64,000 bases of DNA from Paenibacillus uliginis N3/975 (GTDB lineage Bacteria; Bacillota; Bacilli; Paenibacillales; Paenibacillaceae): NCBI RefSeq assembly GCF_900177425.1, contig NZ_LT840184.1, forward strand, positions 1,887,487-1,951,486. Reading direction: 5' to 3'. The position numbers and the translations under genes were made by a program. Positions 8,169-15,279 of the stretch are shown here, piece after piece. Position 1 is the first letter of the stretch. Each line of letters starts with the position of its first letter. The notes under the pieces were generated by a model. That model ran no database searches, was not told the DNA's origin, and was given only the letters and a program-made list of their open reading frames with translations.

Positions 8169-8891
8169 ATGAGACATAGCGCGTTAGGGTTGGTTGAAGT
8201 AAGAGGGTATCTGGGAGCAGTCGCTGCAGCGGATGCTGCCTTGAAGGCGGCAAGCGTTGCTTGCATCGGCGTGGAGATTATCAAGGGCGGATTGGTGACG
8301 GTCAAGTTAAGCGGTGACGTGGGAGCCGTGCAAGCTGCCGTGGAAGCGGGAGCAGAAGCGGCTACTCAACTGGATGTGCTGGTGACAAGACATGTGATTG
8401 CACGATTGCATGAAGAGACGGCCGCAATGGTCGCGAATCCGGTTGACACAGACGGAAGTCAAAAACATCAAGAAGACGCTGCAAAAGTCTCTGCTGGAGA
8501 TCACGCAGGGAGTTCGATCACTGAAGAAGTATCTGCAACCTCCGCAGCTGTAGAATCGGATACGGCTGGTGCAAGCGTGGAAACTGCGGCAAAAAAGGCC
8601 GTTGAAGCCACGAAGGCTAAGGTGGAGCAGGCTGCTGTGTCGAAGAAACCTGCCGTTGCAGAGGATTCACAAGCTAATACGGCGGAACTGGCATCCGCTG
8701 CTGCGATCAAGGAAGCCGACGAAGTCAAGCCGGCTTCCGCTCAGACGGACGCCGTGCCTGCAGTCAACATAGCAGCAACTGTGGAGAAGCCAACCGGTGC
8801 ACAGAAAAACCAGAACAATAGCAACAATTCGCATGTGAAGCCAGCACCGGCAGCGAAGCGAACCAAGAACAAGAAAAAAGCCAGTTCGTAA
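8169..8891 (+). CDS. EutK/EutM-like BMC shell protein with long Ala/Lys-rich tail
   Basis: A 240-residue protein. Residues 1-85 are a BMC domain close to EutM/EutK (ALGLVEVRGYLGAVAAADAA, ALKAASVACIGVEIIKGG, VTVKLSGDVGAVQAAVEAG). From about 95 to 240 the sequence is low-complexity, rich in Ala, Glu, Lys, Val and Thr, then Asn, and ends with a basic cluster PAAKRTKNKKKASS. E. coli EutK has a different C-terminal extension, a winged-helix domain. I therefore see an EutK analogue by position and layout, not a clear orthologue. The tail looks disordered and could contact cargo or nucleic acid, which is inference. Confidence 0.85.
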   Translation: MRHSALGLVEVRGYLGAVAAADAALKAASVACIGVEIIKGGLVTVKLSGDVGAVQAAVEAGAEAATQLDVLVTRHVIARLHEETAAMVANPVDTDGSQKHQEDAAKVSAGDHAGSSITEEVSATSAAVESDTAGASVETAAKKAVEATKAKVEQAAVSKKPAVAEDSQANTAELASAAAIKEADEVKPASAQTDAVPAVNIAATVEKPTGAQKNQNNSNNSHVKPAPAAKRTKNKKKASS

Positions 8892-8917
8892 AAATGTAAC
8901 GGAGAGAAGGAGTATTG

Positions 8918-10384
8918 ATGGAAACATTGGATAAAGACCTAAGATCCATTCAAGAAGTCCGAGATCTAATCAAGAAGGCCAAGGAGGCACAAGCCCAATT
9001 GGCCGACATGACGCAAGAACAGATTGACGCAATCGTCAAAGCGGTTGCCGATGCCGGCTACAAGCATCGCGAGAAGCTCGCGAAGATGGCCAATGAGGAA
9101 ACAGGCTTTGGCCGCTGGCAGGATAAGATCGTCAAGAATGCATTTGCTTCGAAGCATGTGTATGAGTCGATCAAGGATATGAAAACAGTTGGTGTCCTGA
9201 AGGATGACAAAGCGCATAAGGTGATGGAGGTAGCTGTACCTGTCGGCGTCATTGCTGGCTTGATTCCGTCCACCAACCCAACATCGACTGTTATCTATAA
9301 GGCGCTCATTGCGCTCAAGTCCGGGAACAGCATCGTGTTCTCCCCACATCCGAATGCGCTGAAGAGCATTCTGGAAACGGTGAAGGTGATCAGTGAAGCA
9401 GCTGTACAAGCTGGATGCCCTGAGGGTGCTATTGGAGTCATGACAGTTCCGACGATTCAAGGAACCGATCAATTGATGAAGCACAACGATGTTGCCTTGA
9501 TTCTCGCTACTGGCGGAACGGCAATGGTCAAAGCGGCTTATTCATCCGGTACACCAGCAATCGGCGTTGGTCCGGGTAACGGTCCAGCCTTTATCGAAAA
9601 GAGTGCAAACATTCCGCTTGCCGTTAAACGCATTATGGATTCCAAAACGTTTGACAACGGCACGATTTGCGCATCGGAGCAATCGGTTGTAGTTGAAGCA
9701 TGCAGCAAGGAAGCGGTTGTTGCTGAATTCAAAAAGCAAGGAGCTTATTTCCTTACTGAAGAAGAAGCAGCTCAGCTCGGTAAATTCATCATGCGCGCAA
9801 ACGGCACGATGAACCCGCAAATTGTGGGCCGCAGCGTAGAGCACATCGCCAAGTTGGCGAACCTGAATATCCCAGCGGGTACGCGTGTGCTGATTGCTGA
9901 AGAAACTCGTGTCGGAGCAAAGGTTCCATATTCACGCGAGAAGCTGGCCCCGATTCTGGCCTTCTACACTGAAGACAGTTGGGAAGCGGCATGCGAGCGC
10001 TGCATCGAGATTTTGAATGGAGAGGGCGCCGGACATACGATGGTCATTCATTCGGAGAATGAAGAGGTCGTACGGCAGTTCGCTCTGAAGAAGCCGGTAT
10101 CCCGCTTGTTGGTAAATACACCGGGTACACTTGGCGGCATCGGTGCAACGACAGCACTCGCACCGGCGCTTACGCTAGGATGCGGTGCAGTTGGTGGAAG
10201 CTCGACATCCGACAACATCAACCCGTTCAATCTGCTTAACATCCGCAGAGTGGCATATGGGCTTATGGAAATGGAAGACTTGGCGGAGCAGCCAGTATCG
10301 CAGCTCGAAGCGGCAAGCATCGATCTTGGTGATAAAGAACAGTTAATCAACATGATCGTAAATCGCATTCTCGAAAAAATGTAA
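8918..10384 (+). CDS. eutE: EutE, CoA-acylating acetaldehyde dehydrogenase
   Basis: A 488-residue aldehyde dehydrogenase that converts acetaldehyde to acetyl-CoA with NAD+. The catalytic cysteine lies in NGTICASEQS at about residue 251, and the nucleotide-binding region includes IPSTNPTSTVIYKAL and GVGPGNGPAFIEKSA. Both ends have short amphipathic helices: DLRSIQEVRDLIKKAKEA at the N terminus and LGDKEQLINMIVNRILEKM at the C terminus. The start is ATG 8918, seven bases after GAGAAGGAG; TTG 8915 is in frame but less likely. Confidence 0.96.
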   Translation: METLDKDLRSIQEVRDLIKKAKEAQAQLADMTQEQIDAIVKAVADAGYKHREKLAKMANEETGFGRWQDKIVKNAFASKHVYESIKDMKTVGVLKDDKAHKVMEVAVPVGVIAGLIPSTNPTSTVIYKALIALKSGNSIVFSPHPNALKSILETVKVISEAAVQAGCPEGAIGVMTVPTIQGTDQLMKHNDVALILATGGTAMVKAAYSSGTPAIGVGPGNGPAFIEKSANIPLAVKRIMDSKTFDNGTICASEQSVVVEACSKEAVVAEFKKQGAYFLTEEEAAQLGKFIMRANGTMNPQIVGRSVEHIAKLANLNIPAGTRVLIAEETRVGAKVPYSREKLAPILAFYTEDSWEAACERCIEILNGEGAGHTMVIHSENEEVVRQFALKKPVSRLLVNTPGTLGGIGATTALAPALTLGCGAVGGSSTSDNINPFNLLNIRRVAYGLMEMEDLAEQPVSQLEAASIDLGDKEQLINMIVNRILEKM

Positions 10385-10459
10385 GTACAGAGGTAATACC
10401 AACTAACGTTGATTCAAAAATTTAACATAAACAAAACAAATACTAGGAGGAATTTTATC

Positions 10460-10750
10460 ATGGCAAACGCAAACGCATTGGGAATGGTGGAAACAAAAGG
10501 TTTGGTAGGTGCAATCGAAGCAGCAGACGCAATGGTGAAAGCAGCTAACGTTACATTGATCGGCAAGGAGCAAATCGGTGCAGGTCTCGTAACTGTTATG
10601 GTTCGCGGTGATGTAGGAGCTGTTAAGGCAGCTACAGATGCAGGCGCAGCAGCAGCAGAGCGTGTAGGCGAATTGTTGTCCGTACATGTGATTCCAAGAC
10701 CACATTCGGAAGTGGATGCAATTCTTCCTAAGACAAAGATCGTAGAATAA
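10460..10750 (+). CDS. eutM: EutM major hexameric shell protein
   Basis: A 96-residue canonical BMC hexamer subunit (ALGMVETKGLVGAIEAADAM, VTLIGKEQIGAGLVTVMVRG, VISVHVIPRPHSEV-type end). EutM usually makes most of the flat shell facets. ATG 10460 follows CTAGGAGGAATTTTATC; upstream in-frame starts lack a site and give a longer N terminus that no BMC hexamer has. Codon usage is uniformly strong, in line with high expression. Confidence 0.97.
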   Translation: MANANALGMVETKGLVGAIEAADAMVKAANVTLIGKEQIGAGLVTVMVRGDVGAVKAATDAGAAAAERVGELLSVHVIPRPHSEVDAILPKTKIVE

Positions 10751-10883
10751 TTGCTGATTCCGGACAAGCCTAAAGACTAGGATGGAAGTAGGGTGCGGTT
10801 CAATGCCGTGCCCTGCGCTCCACCTGTCGTAATTACCCCATCGCCAGCGGATCAGACGACCGCGTGTATAAGGATGTGAGAAT
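10751..10883 (+). other. structured 133-bp spacer between eutM and eutT
   Basis: No gene. Nearly the whole spacer can fold: an inner hairpin AGGGTGCGG (10790-10798) / CCGTGCCCT (10806-10814), extended by GG(a)TGGA (10780-10786) with TCCACC (10819-10824), and an outer long-range stem CTGAT(t)CCG (10754-10762) with CGGATCAG (10846-10853). There is no T-run, so it is not an ordinary terminator. It may be an mRNA stability or processing element or a regulatory RNA. Confidence 0.45.
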
Positions 10884-11684
10884 ATGGCTGTGATTACGGA
10901 AAGCGAATTGCGTAAGCACTTTCGAAATCAGAATTTGAAAGATGTTGCCGTATTTGAAACAGCGGCAGGGACGATTTTGACACCATCGGCCAAAAGCTTT
11001 TTGACCGATCATCAGATTGAGCTTCGCTATGTGAAGGCTCCTGAGACCGCAGTGGATACGCCGGCTCCAAAGAAGGAAGTTAAGCTTCAAATCACTAAGA
11101 ACTTGGACACTGAACCACAAACCGAAGGAAAAAAACGGTTTCGAACGCTATATGGCGGTTTTCTGGAAACGAAGCCAGAGCATATGACGCATTTATATGG
11201 GAATATGCTTGTGTTTAAAGACCATCCTCGGATATTATTCCGCGGCAAGTTGGATTCATTAGAAACCAAACTATTAGAAGCACAAATCAGCTGTTTTAAG
11301 CTGAACATGACCAAGCTGGTCGAAGATTTGGAAGAAATACTGCAATTCGTACGGCGAATCGTACGGTGTGAAGTGTTAAGCGAAAGTATAGAGGAATTTC
11401 ACTTGCTTGGGATGACGCCAAAGGAACTGCGCGAGCAGTCTCATTTTCCCAAGAAGTATTTTGGATTGGAACATTTTCAACCCAGCTATGAAATGGGCGA
11501 AGCGGTTGTTGTCATAAATGCGTTGCGCACATTGACGAGGGAAACGGAACTGCTGGCTTACCAAGCCTTTAAGAAGGAACATGGAGAGGCCGACCGTGAG
11601 GATATCATCCGGTCACTGAACCGGCTGTCTTCAATGTTCTGGATTATCATGTTCCGGATTCGTGTAGGACAGTACAATTCATGA
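10884..11684 (+). CDS. eutT: EutT, ATP:cob(I)alamin adenosyltransferase
   Basis: A 266-residue protein that makes the adenosylcobalamin used by EutBC. The catalytic core includes MTHLYGNMLVFKDHPRI and FRGKLDSLETKLLEAQI (about residues 97-130), followed by a helical C-terminal half. The N-terminal ~50 residues (SELRKHFRNQ, ILTPSAKSFLTDHQIEL) match the extension also seen on other eut proteins. The CCxxC cluster of the metal-dependent enterobacterial enzyme is absent, as described for the Listeria-type, metal-independent class. The start ATG follows AAGGATGTGAG. Confidence 0.92.
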   Translation: MAVITESELRKHFRNQNLKDVAVFETAAGTILTPSAKSFLTDHQIELRYVKAPETAVDTPAPKKEVKLQITKNLDTEPQTEGKKRFRTLYGGFLETKPEHMTHLYGNMLVFKDHPRILFRGKLDSLETKLLEAQISCFKLNMTKLVEDLEEILQFVRRIVRCEVLSESIEEFHLLGMTPKELREQSHFPKKYFGLEHFQPSYEMGEAVVVINALRTLTRETELLAYQAFKKEHGEADREDIIRSLNRLSSMFWIIMFRIRVGQYNS

Positions 11685-11691
11685 GGTGAGA

Positions 11692-12321
11692 ATGGTGGAT
11701 AACCAACTGGTAGAGAGCATCGTAAATGAAGTAATTAAGCGGGTGCAGGAAGAAGCTTGCTTCGAGGTTGAAGCATCTGGTAAGCATGTGCATTTGAGCC
11801 GTAAGGACATTGATGCCTTGTTCGGTGAGGGCTATCAATTGACCAAAGCGAAGGAACTTTCCCAACCGGGACAATATGCTTGCAAAGAGCGCGTTACGCT
11901 AATTGGGCCAAAAGGTTCGCTGCATAATGTTGTTGTGCTTGGACCGGAACGTAAAGAATCACAAGTTGAAGTGTCCCTTACGGATGCTGTTGTACTTGGA
12001 GTACCCGTTCCTGTGAAAGAAAGCGGCAAGCTGGAAGGAACGCCAGGAATCATCATAGCTTCAGGTAGCAATATGATTCGTCTGGATCGTGGTTTAATCG
12101 CAGCTCAGCGGCATATTCATGTCAAAGCAGAGGATGCGGAGAAATTAAACGTGACGAACGGCGAAATCGTACAAGTGAAGGTAAACGGCAAGCGCCCGCT
12201 TATTTTCGACGACGTGCTGGTTCGTGTCAGCCCTAACTATGAAACATACATGCATATCGATTATGACGAGGCAAACGCATGTGGTTTTACGAAGGGCACC
12301 AAGGGAAAAATTTTGAAATAG
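11692..12321 (+). CDS. pduL: PduL-type phosphotransacetylase
   Basis: About 210 residues. This is the PduL family (phosphotransacylase unrelated to Pta), converting acetyl-CoA and phosphate to acetyl phosphate and recycling CoA in the compartment. Metal-binding histidine motifs are visible: SGKHVHLSRKD near residue 25 and RHIHVKAEDA near 140. The N-terminal helix DNQLVESIVNEVIKRVQEE is a probable encapsulation peptide. Start choice is uncertain: GTG 11686, ATG 11692 and GTG 11695 all follow GAGGTGAG closely. It replaces the EutD seen in enterobacteria. Confidence 0.93.
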   Translation: MVDNQLVESIVNEVIKRVQEEACFEVEASGKHVHLSRKDIDALFGEGYQLTKAKELSQPGQYACKERVTLIGPKGSLHNVVVLGPERKESQVEVSLTDAVVLGVPVPVKESGKLEGTPGIIIASGSNMIRLDRGLIAAQRHIHVKAEDAEKLNVTNGEIVQVKVNGKRPLIFDDVLVRVSPNYETYMHIDYDEANACGFTKGTKGKILK

Positions 12322-12348
12322 AGCATCTAGGTTTAGGGGTGTGAAAAA

Positions 12349-13053
12349 ATGAACGTAGAAGCTCTGGATCGAGCTGCAATTATTGAAGCCGTTACGGCTG
12401 AAGTGATGAAGAGGCTACAGCAGGCACAATCGAATGAACCAACAACCGTACCTGTGCTCAAGAAGCAGGCAGTATTGCTGACCGTGGAACCGGTACCGGA
12501 ATTGGAGAGCATGCTGAATCAACACTATGAGGTGCGATATTACGACGAGTCGCTCAGAGATTGCGATGTACTGATCATTCCGAAGCTGTGCCTTCAGTTG
12601 CTGTCCAATCTTGGCAACGGCATAAGCGCGGGCCAGCGTGAACGGTTCGTGCTGACCATGCTGTTGAAAGGAAGACAGGTTATCGCTCTGGAAGAGGGTC
12701 TTCTTTACCGGAAATACAAGTCAACAGCACCTGTCTTATTGTACAAACAGTATGACGGATTCGTAGACAAACTGAGCAGCTACGGCATTCAGATGGTCAA
12801 AGAGTCGGGGCTGCTGATGGCTTGTCAGCAAGATGGACGATCGGAGGATATTCAGCAATCGTCTCCCGCTATTGAACATGCTGAAGTGCTCCTACAGCCG
12901 GAAGTGCTGACCCGCAAAGTCATTACCGAAGCCGAACTGAAAAAGTATCGTCTCCAAAACCGGAAAGAGATTGTGATCGATCGGCACAGTATTATTACGC
13001 CGCTCGCTCAGGATTATTTGCGTATGCAGCAGATGCAGGTACACAGAAGATAA
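12349..13053 (+). CDS. ethanolamine utilisation protein of unknown function (eut_hyp type)
   Basis: A 234-residue protein. Its N terminus is an amphipathic helix (LDRAAIIEAVTAEVMKRLQQ), similar to the targeting helices of PduL and EutC. The middle (about 60-190) has alternating strands and helices with CDVLIIPKLCLQLLSNL, resembling a flavodoxin-like or flavoprotein fold. The C terminus ends with KVITEAELKKYRLQ and IVIDRHSIITPLAQDYLR, a motif shared with the N-terminal part of EutT here. Firmicute eut operons commonly carry such a gene. The biochemical role is not known to me. Confidence 0.75.
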   Translation: MNVEALDRAAIIEAVTAEVMKRLQQAQSNEPTTVPVLKKQAVLLTVEPVPELESMLNQHYEVRYYDESLRDCDVLIIPKLCLQLLSNLGNGISAGQRERFVLTMLLKGRQVIALEEGLLYRKYKSTAPVLLYKQYDGFVDKLSSYGIQMVKESGLLMACQQDGRSEDIQQSSPAIEHAEVLLQPEVLTRKVITEAELKKYRLQNRKEIVIDRHSIITPLAQDYLRMQQMQVHRR

Positions 13054-13068
13054 CGGTGAGGTGAACCT

Positions 13069-13344
13069 ATGATCATGGGACAAGTTATGGGCAGCCTATG
13101 GGCTACCCGCAAAGACAATAAGCTGAACGGTCTGACCTTCCTGGTGGTCAAGCCATTATCGTATAACGATGCACCCGTAGAGCGCGACTATTTCGTTGCT
13201 GCGGATAACGCGGGAGCAGGCATCGGGGACACCGTACTCGTGACGATGGGAAGCGCTGCCCGAACATCGTTCGCCAATTCGGACGTACCTGTTGACGCAG
13301 TTATTGTGGGAATCGTCGATTCTATCGAGGTAGCCCATGAGTAG
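13069..13344 (+). CDS. eutN: EutN/CcmL pentameric vertex protein
   Basis: A 91-residue bacterial microcompartment vertex protein. It shows the family pattern GQVMGSLWATRKDNKLNGLTF, a YFVAADNAGAGIGDTVLVTMG core and a terminal VDAVIVGIVDSIEV. Pentamers of this type cap the corners of the shell. The start ATG 13069 follows GGTGAGGTG. The last 8 bases overlap the next shell gene, so the two are translationally coupled. Confidence 0.95.
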   Translation: MIMGQVMGSLWATRKDNKLNGLTFLVVKPLSYNDAPVERDYFVAADNAGAGIGDTVLVTMGSAARTSFANSDVPVDAVIVGIVDSIEVAHE

Positions 13345-13879
13345 TGCGATTGGTGTTGTTGAACTGCGCAGCATAAGTAAAGGATACGAGACGGCAGATC
13401 ACATGCTGAAGACATCTCCTGTCAACATACATCATTTAAAGCCGATTTGCCCGGGAAAGTTCCTCATAATCATGAGCGGCGATACGGCAGACGTGCAGGA
13501 AGCGATGGATACAGCTAAGGTGGCGGCGGGTGAATTCCGAATAACCGATTTTGTGCTGCATGGCGTTCATCCTGACATCATAGAGGGCTTGAAGCGACGT
13601 TATTCTTCCCAGTCTGTGGACACCATCGGAATCGTGGAAACATCGACGGTTTCTTCCGGAATTTATGCGTTAAATGAAGCTTTGAAGCAATGCGATATCC
13701 GTGTGAAAAAAATGAATCTCGGCATGGCGATTGGCGGCAAGTTTCTCGCTGTGTTCACGGGAAGTGTCAGCGACGTCGAGCAGGGGATGAAGGTGTTTGT
13801 CTCCTCCATAGATCAGAAACGGATTATTCACAATACCGTGCTGCGTTCCCCGTCCGAGGAAATCAAACAACATTTCTGA
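13337..13879 (+). CDS. PduT-like tandem-BMC shell protein with conserved cluster cysteine
   Basis: A 180-residue BMC-T protein of two BMC domains (SAIGVVELRSISKGYETAD at 3-21 and DTIGIVETSTVSSGIYALN at about 95-113). It resembles PduT, including KPICPGKFLIIMSGD, which puts a cysteine at residue 38, the position that binds the pore-centred [4Fe-4S] cluster in PduT trimers. It thus may carry electrons across the shell. Such a gene is not part of the classical enterobacterial eut operon. It overlaps eutN by 8 bases and precedes eutH by 24. Confidence 0.9.
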   Translation: MSSAIGVVELRSISKGYETADHMLKTSPVNIHHLKPICPGKFLIIMSGDTADVQEAMDTAKVAAGEFRITDFVLHGVHPDIIEGLKRRYSSQSVDTIGIVETSTVSSGIYALNEALKQCDIRVKKMNLGMAIGGKFLAVFTGSVSDVEQGMKVFVSSIDQKRIIHNTVLRSPSEEIKQHF

Positions 13880-13903
13880 TAGTAAGAATGGAGGAGCACG
13901 TTC

Positions 13904-15013
13904 GTGGAAATAAATGAAATCATCATTTACGGCATGGTTATTTTCATGATTCTCGGTGCCATTGATAAGGCAATCGGGTACAAATTCGGGTTGGGCCACC
14001 AATTCGATGAAGGGATTATGGCCATGGGTTCGCTCACGCTGGCGATGGTAGGGATCATCTCCCTGTCTCCGGTATTGGCCAAGCTGTTAAGCCCGGTTGT
14101 CGTTCCGCTGTATACTGCGCTGGGAGCGGATCCTGCGATGTTCGCAACCACGTTGTTAGCTAACGACATGGGTGGTTATTCACTCGCTATGGAGCTGGCT
14201 CAGAATCCTGAGGCAGGCTTGTTTGCCGGTACTATTTTGGGTGCAATGCTGGGACCAACGATTGTATTTATCATTCCAGTTGCGCTTGGCATCATCAAAA
14301 AGGAAGACCATAAATTTATGGCCACCGGTGTGTTGGCTGGAATTGTCACGATTCCTCTTGGATGCTTGATCGGGGGCCTTGTGGCAGGATTCTCCATCGG
14401 AATGATTTTATCCAATCTGGTGCCAATCATCCTGTTCGCGGTGCTCATCGTGCTTGGCTTGTGGAAATTCCCGCAAGGCATGATCAAAGGTTTCACTATC
14501 TTTGGACAGTTCATTGTTATCGTTGCAACACTGGGACTTGCTGTTGGTATTACACAACAGCTGACGGATATCACGATTATTCCTGGTATGGCTCCACTTG
14601 AGGAAGGTATCCAAATTGTCGGCGATATTGCCATTGTGCTGGCTGGTGCCTTTGCTATGGTATTTGTTATTACGAAGGTATTTAACAAACCGCTGATGAA
14701 GCTGGGCAAGCTGCTCGGCATGAATGAGATTGCAGCAGCGGGTTTGGTAGCTACACTCGCCAACGTCATCCCGATGTTTGGCATGATGAAAGACATGGAC
14801 GCCCGAGGCAAGGTCATCAATGTGGCCTTTGCCGTGTCCGCCGCATTTGTGTTCGGTGATCACCTTGGCTTTACAGCAGGGGTAGCCAAAGAGATGATTT
14901 TCCCAATGATTGTCGGGAAAATCGTTGGCGGGATTACCGCGATATTCGTTGCTGTCTATCTGTCTAAAAAGATGGCGGCCGAACCGAAGGTTGAACAGCA
15001 AGAGGCTGTATAA
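13904..15013 (+). CDS. eutH: EutH ethanolamine permease
   Basis: A 369-residue integral membrane protein with about ten hydrophobic segments. Family motifs include NEIIIYGMVIFMILGAIDK at the start, LGHQFDEGIMAMGSLTLAMVG, ANDMGGYSLAMELA and DHLGFTAGVAKEM near the end. EutH helps ethanolamine entry at low pH or low concentration. The start is GTG 13904, eight bases after GGAGG. It closes the operon: a terminator follows at 15095. Confidence 0.95.
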   Translation: MEINEIIIYGMVIFMILGAIDKAIGYKFGLGHQFDEGIMAMGSLTLAMVGIISLSPVLAKLLSPVVVPLYTALGADPAMFATTLLANDMGGYSLAMELAQNPEAGLFAGTILGAMLGPTIVFIIPVALGIIKKEDHKFMATGVLAGIVTIPLGCLIGGLVAGFSIGMILSNLVPIILFAVLIVLGLWKFPQGMIKGFTIFGQFIVIVATLGLAVGITQQLTDITIIPGMAPLEEGIQIVGDIAIVLAGAFAMVFVITKVFNKPLMKLGKLLGMNEIAAAGLVATLANVIPMFGMMKDMDARGKVINVAFAVSAAFVFGDHLGFTAGVAKEMIFPMIVGKIVGGITAIFVAVYLSKKMAAEPKVEQQEAV

Positions 15014-15094
15014 GACCTGGGATTTAGCCTAATCGGCTTGAATCCGTTGAATAATGGTTCATCTCCTAAGGGATTCTCATACTTTGTGTCTCGT

Positions 15095-15128
15095 ATGCCG
15101 AGCAATCGGCTGCGGGGCATTTTTTTTA
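15095..15128 (+). terminator. terminator after eutH
   Basis: ATGCC (15095-15099) pairs with GGGCAT (15115-15120), with an inner GCCGA/TCGGC alternative, followed by eight T residues at 15121-15128. It ends the eut operon. Confidence 0.75.
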
Positions 15129-15279
15129 TACCTCAAACCATGTCCTCGAAACTACATACAAATTGCTCGGCTGAACCGGAATGAGTGAAAATGAATTTCC
15201 TATTCCTCTGTTTCTGGGGTTTATCAAAAGCTACTACGGTAATAATGGGGATAAAGATGACTGCGAGAGGAAGAACATC

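Noticed and set aside
10751..10883. Cobalamin riboswitch before eutT
   Set aside because: The B12-box and the conserved GCCACTG-type core are not present; only a generic folded RNA can be supported.
14200..15001. Two long antisense frames opposite eutH
   Set aside because: They arise from the hydrophobic codon pattern of EutH and have no family features.
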